Source: Corticium candelabrum (Eukaryota > Porifera > Homoscleromorpha > Homosclerophorida > Plakinidae). From it: 64,000 nucleotides of DNA. How positions within the stretch are numbered: the first letter of the stretch is position 1; each line of letters begins with the position of its first letter. The notes beneath the pieces are model-generated. The model made no database searches. It saw only the letters and a list, made by a program, of their open reading frames with translations, and had not been told where the DNA came from. This document shows, piece after piece, positions 58,201-64,000 of this stretch. The position numbers were made by a program, and so were the translations under genes. Location: the NCBI RefSeq assembly GCF_963422355.1, contig NC_085106.1, positions 2,226,392-2,290,391 of the forward strand. The letters run 5' to 3'.

Positions 58201-58960
58201 CGTAACCGGTCCTTTTCAGCTCCTTACTCAGAGGATTGAGAGCCATACAGAAGAGAAGTGGAGGAAGTGAGTCACCTTGGAAAATACCCCTCCTGATCTG
58301 CATAAGCCTTGTCTTGATCGTACTGTTCCCGCAAGAAAGCACCATCGATGTCCTCCAACTCTTCATCACACGTGACAAAAACCTGCACAAGACTGGACTG
58401 ATCTTATGCATCTGAAGGCATTGAAGCAACCAACTGTGTGGCACGCTGTCATAGGCTTTCTGGTAGTCCACCCAAGCCATGCTCAAGCTCTTGTGCCTGG
58501 TCTTACAGTCTTCAGTAAGCAGCTTGTTGATCAACAGTTGATCCTTTGCACCAAAAGATCCCTGTCGACAACTCTTCTGCTCCGGAGACATGAGGTTTCT
58601 CTGAACCAAATGCTCTGCAATCCTCTGCCTGATGACTGAGGTGAGGGTCTTATAGAAGACAGAAAGACACGTGATAGGCCGGTAATTTTTGGCCTGGTCA
58701 GTCTTGTTATTCTTAGGAATCAGAGTGGTTGTTCTTCGAGACAACCAGTCGGGTACAAAGTCTGGATTCTGAACCAGCAGGTTGTAGTTACGAGTCAGAT
58801 CAGTGTGAAGACACGTGACACGCTTGACCCAGAAACCAGAAACCTTGTCTGGACCAGGAGACTTCCAGTTCCTTATCCTTTTGAGACACGATGTGACCTC
58901 ATTGTCTGAAATAGGTAACCACTGCTGCTCATCTCTCCGGTGCGTCTCGCCATCGGTTTG
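55216..58960 (-). mobile_element. LINE (R2/NeSL-like RT), 5'-truncated, interrupted by a hAT element
   Basis: Minus-strand pieces: 58950-57678 with PISDNEVTSCLKRI, YRPITCLSVFYKTLTSVI, a KAYDSVPHSWLL motif, FQGDSLPPLLFC and, shifted by a frame change near 58130, the Y-M-D-D box; then 56451-55375 with DVDRLYAPCSDGGRGL, many RRLTEQPP-type residues and a C-terminal C-x2-C...H...C zinc knuckle (ICRRCSVGLETVDHIVTDC). The 3' end is a 97-nt segment followed by an (AATA)n tail at 55190-55215. The domain order resembles R2/NeSL-type elements with a restriction-like endonuclease; that clade call is inference. Frameshifts and the insertion make it dead. Confidence 0.82.
56452..57677. mobile_element. hAT-type DNA transposon, internally deleted, nested in the LINE
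   Basis: The left end CAGTGGCGGATCTAGG and the right end, reverse-complemented CAGGCGCGGATCCAGG, form inverted termini. Inside, plus-strand pieces encode the hAT C-terminal dimerisation motif (LPITSAEAERSFFLLRRLKT, about 57200-57260) and an upstream fragment (56621-56989); stops and frame changes separate them. The 8 bases on each side (ACACCGTC and ACCGCGCA) are at best an imperfect target duplication. LINE coding sequence resumes exactly on both sides, so the hAT came later. Confidence 0.82.
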
Positions 58961-59002
58961 ACGTCTTTTTATTTTGTTTTATTTATTTATTTATTATTTA
59001 CT

Positions 59003-59099
59003 ATTGTCGTGCTCAACCAGATCAGTCTGGTTTGTAAAGTCTATTACAAGTACCGGAAGCAAACCCTGCTTCAGAAGTACTTAGACCATCACGGCTGTC
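59003..59099 (-). mobile_element. 97-nt 3' end of a second LINE copy
   Basis: Matches 55216-55312 with one mismatch (AACGG against ACCGG), same orientation, and is followed on its minus-strand 3' side by its own (AATA)n-type tail (58960-59002). It is best read as an extremely 5'-truncated copy of the same LINE. Confidence 0.8.
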
Positions 59100-59187
59100 A
59101 TTTATTATTTATTTATTTATTATAATTTATATAATTATTATTGCTGATACTATACCTAAGTGTACTTTCAGATCAATTGTATTCAAG
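59100..59187. other. AT-rich spacer upstream of gene C
   Basis: TTTA-rich sequence leading to the gene C start. Its promoter would have to lie here or within the LINE debris. Confidence 0.4.
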
Positions 59188-63940
<4,753 letters not shown>

Positions 63941-64000
63941 TTAATATTAATATACATTAAATAATAATTTGCGTACAAAAATATTTAATATCCAAACAGT
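63941..64000. other. 3' flank of gene C
   Basis: AT-rich; contains ATTAAATAATAA, a plausible polyadenylation region, but the window ends here. Confidence 0.35.

Noticed and set aside
55216..59099. LTR retrotransposon bounded by 97-nt repeats
   Set aside because: Each repeat has its own AT-rich 3' tail, the RT is of LINE type and there is no gag, protease or integrase.

Overview
This is a window of animal nuclear DNA, read as invertebrate and most likely a sponge or another early-branching metazoan. That placement is an inference: it rests on dense short spliceosomal introns, an animal-type eIF4E3, EMI/EGF/FN3-like extracellular proteins and (TTAGGG)-type repeats, not on a marker gene. Long (CA)n/(TG)n and (TA)n microsatellites fill many introns, and one 200-base run of N (37977-38176) marks a scaffold gap.

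Layout. (1) 272-2900 (+): an eight-exon eIF4E3 gene. (2) 2901-5077: spacer with two non-autonomous DNA transposons (MITEs). (3) 5078-19070 (-): 'gene A', a long extracellular protein with signal peptide, EMI-like and EGF-like modules and at least 15 FN3-like repeats; a LINE fragment sits in one intron. (4) 21387-32276 (-): the most remarkable gene, one secreted protein of roughly 2,400-2,500 residues (my exon sum) that strings together PPC, an inactivated trypsin-like domain, an N-acetylmuramoyl-alanine-amidase domain, two PLAT domains, a lysozyme/SLT-like domain, peptidoglycan-binding domains, several zinc-site-degenerate M15-like domains and a Hedgehog-signal (Hedge)-like domain. (5) 32543-53232 (+): 'gene B', divergent from it across 266 bp, with a lipid-transfer-protein (vitellogenin/MTP-type) N-terminal region, a PAN-like module, about 15 FN3-like repeats, cadherin-like segments, EGF, one transmembrane helix and a tyrosine-rich tail. 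(6) 53233-59187: pseudo-exon, LINE copies and a nested hAT transposon. (7) 59188-63940 (+): 'gene C', a shorter inverted paralogue of gene A that ends in the EGF-transmembrane module shared with gene B, with a frameshift near its 5' end.

How they may work together (inference): genes A, B and C share one repeat family and make secreted or membrane-bound surface proteins. Gene B and the peptidoglycan-directed protein share a short divergent promoter region. The combination suggests handling, sensing or digestion of bacterial cell wall at an epithelial surface, as in a bacterivorous or symbiont-hosting animal. The Hedge-like domain shares a fold with M15 peptidases and lies among M15-like domains, so this locus bears on how Hedgehog-type domains arose.
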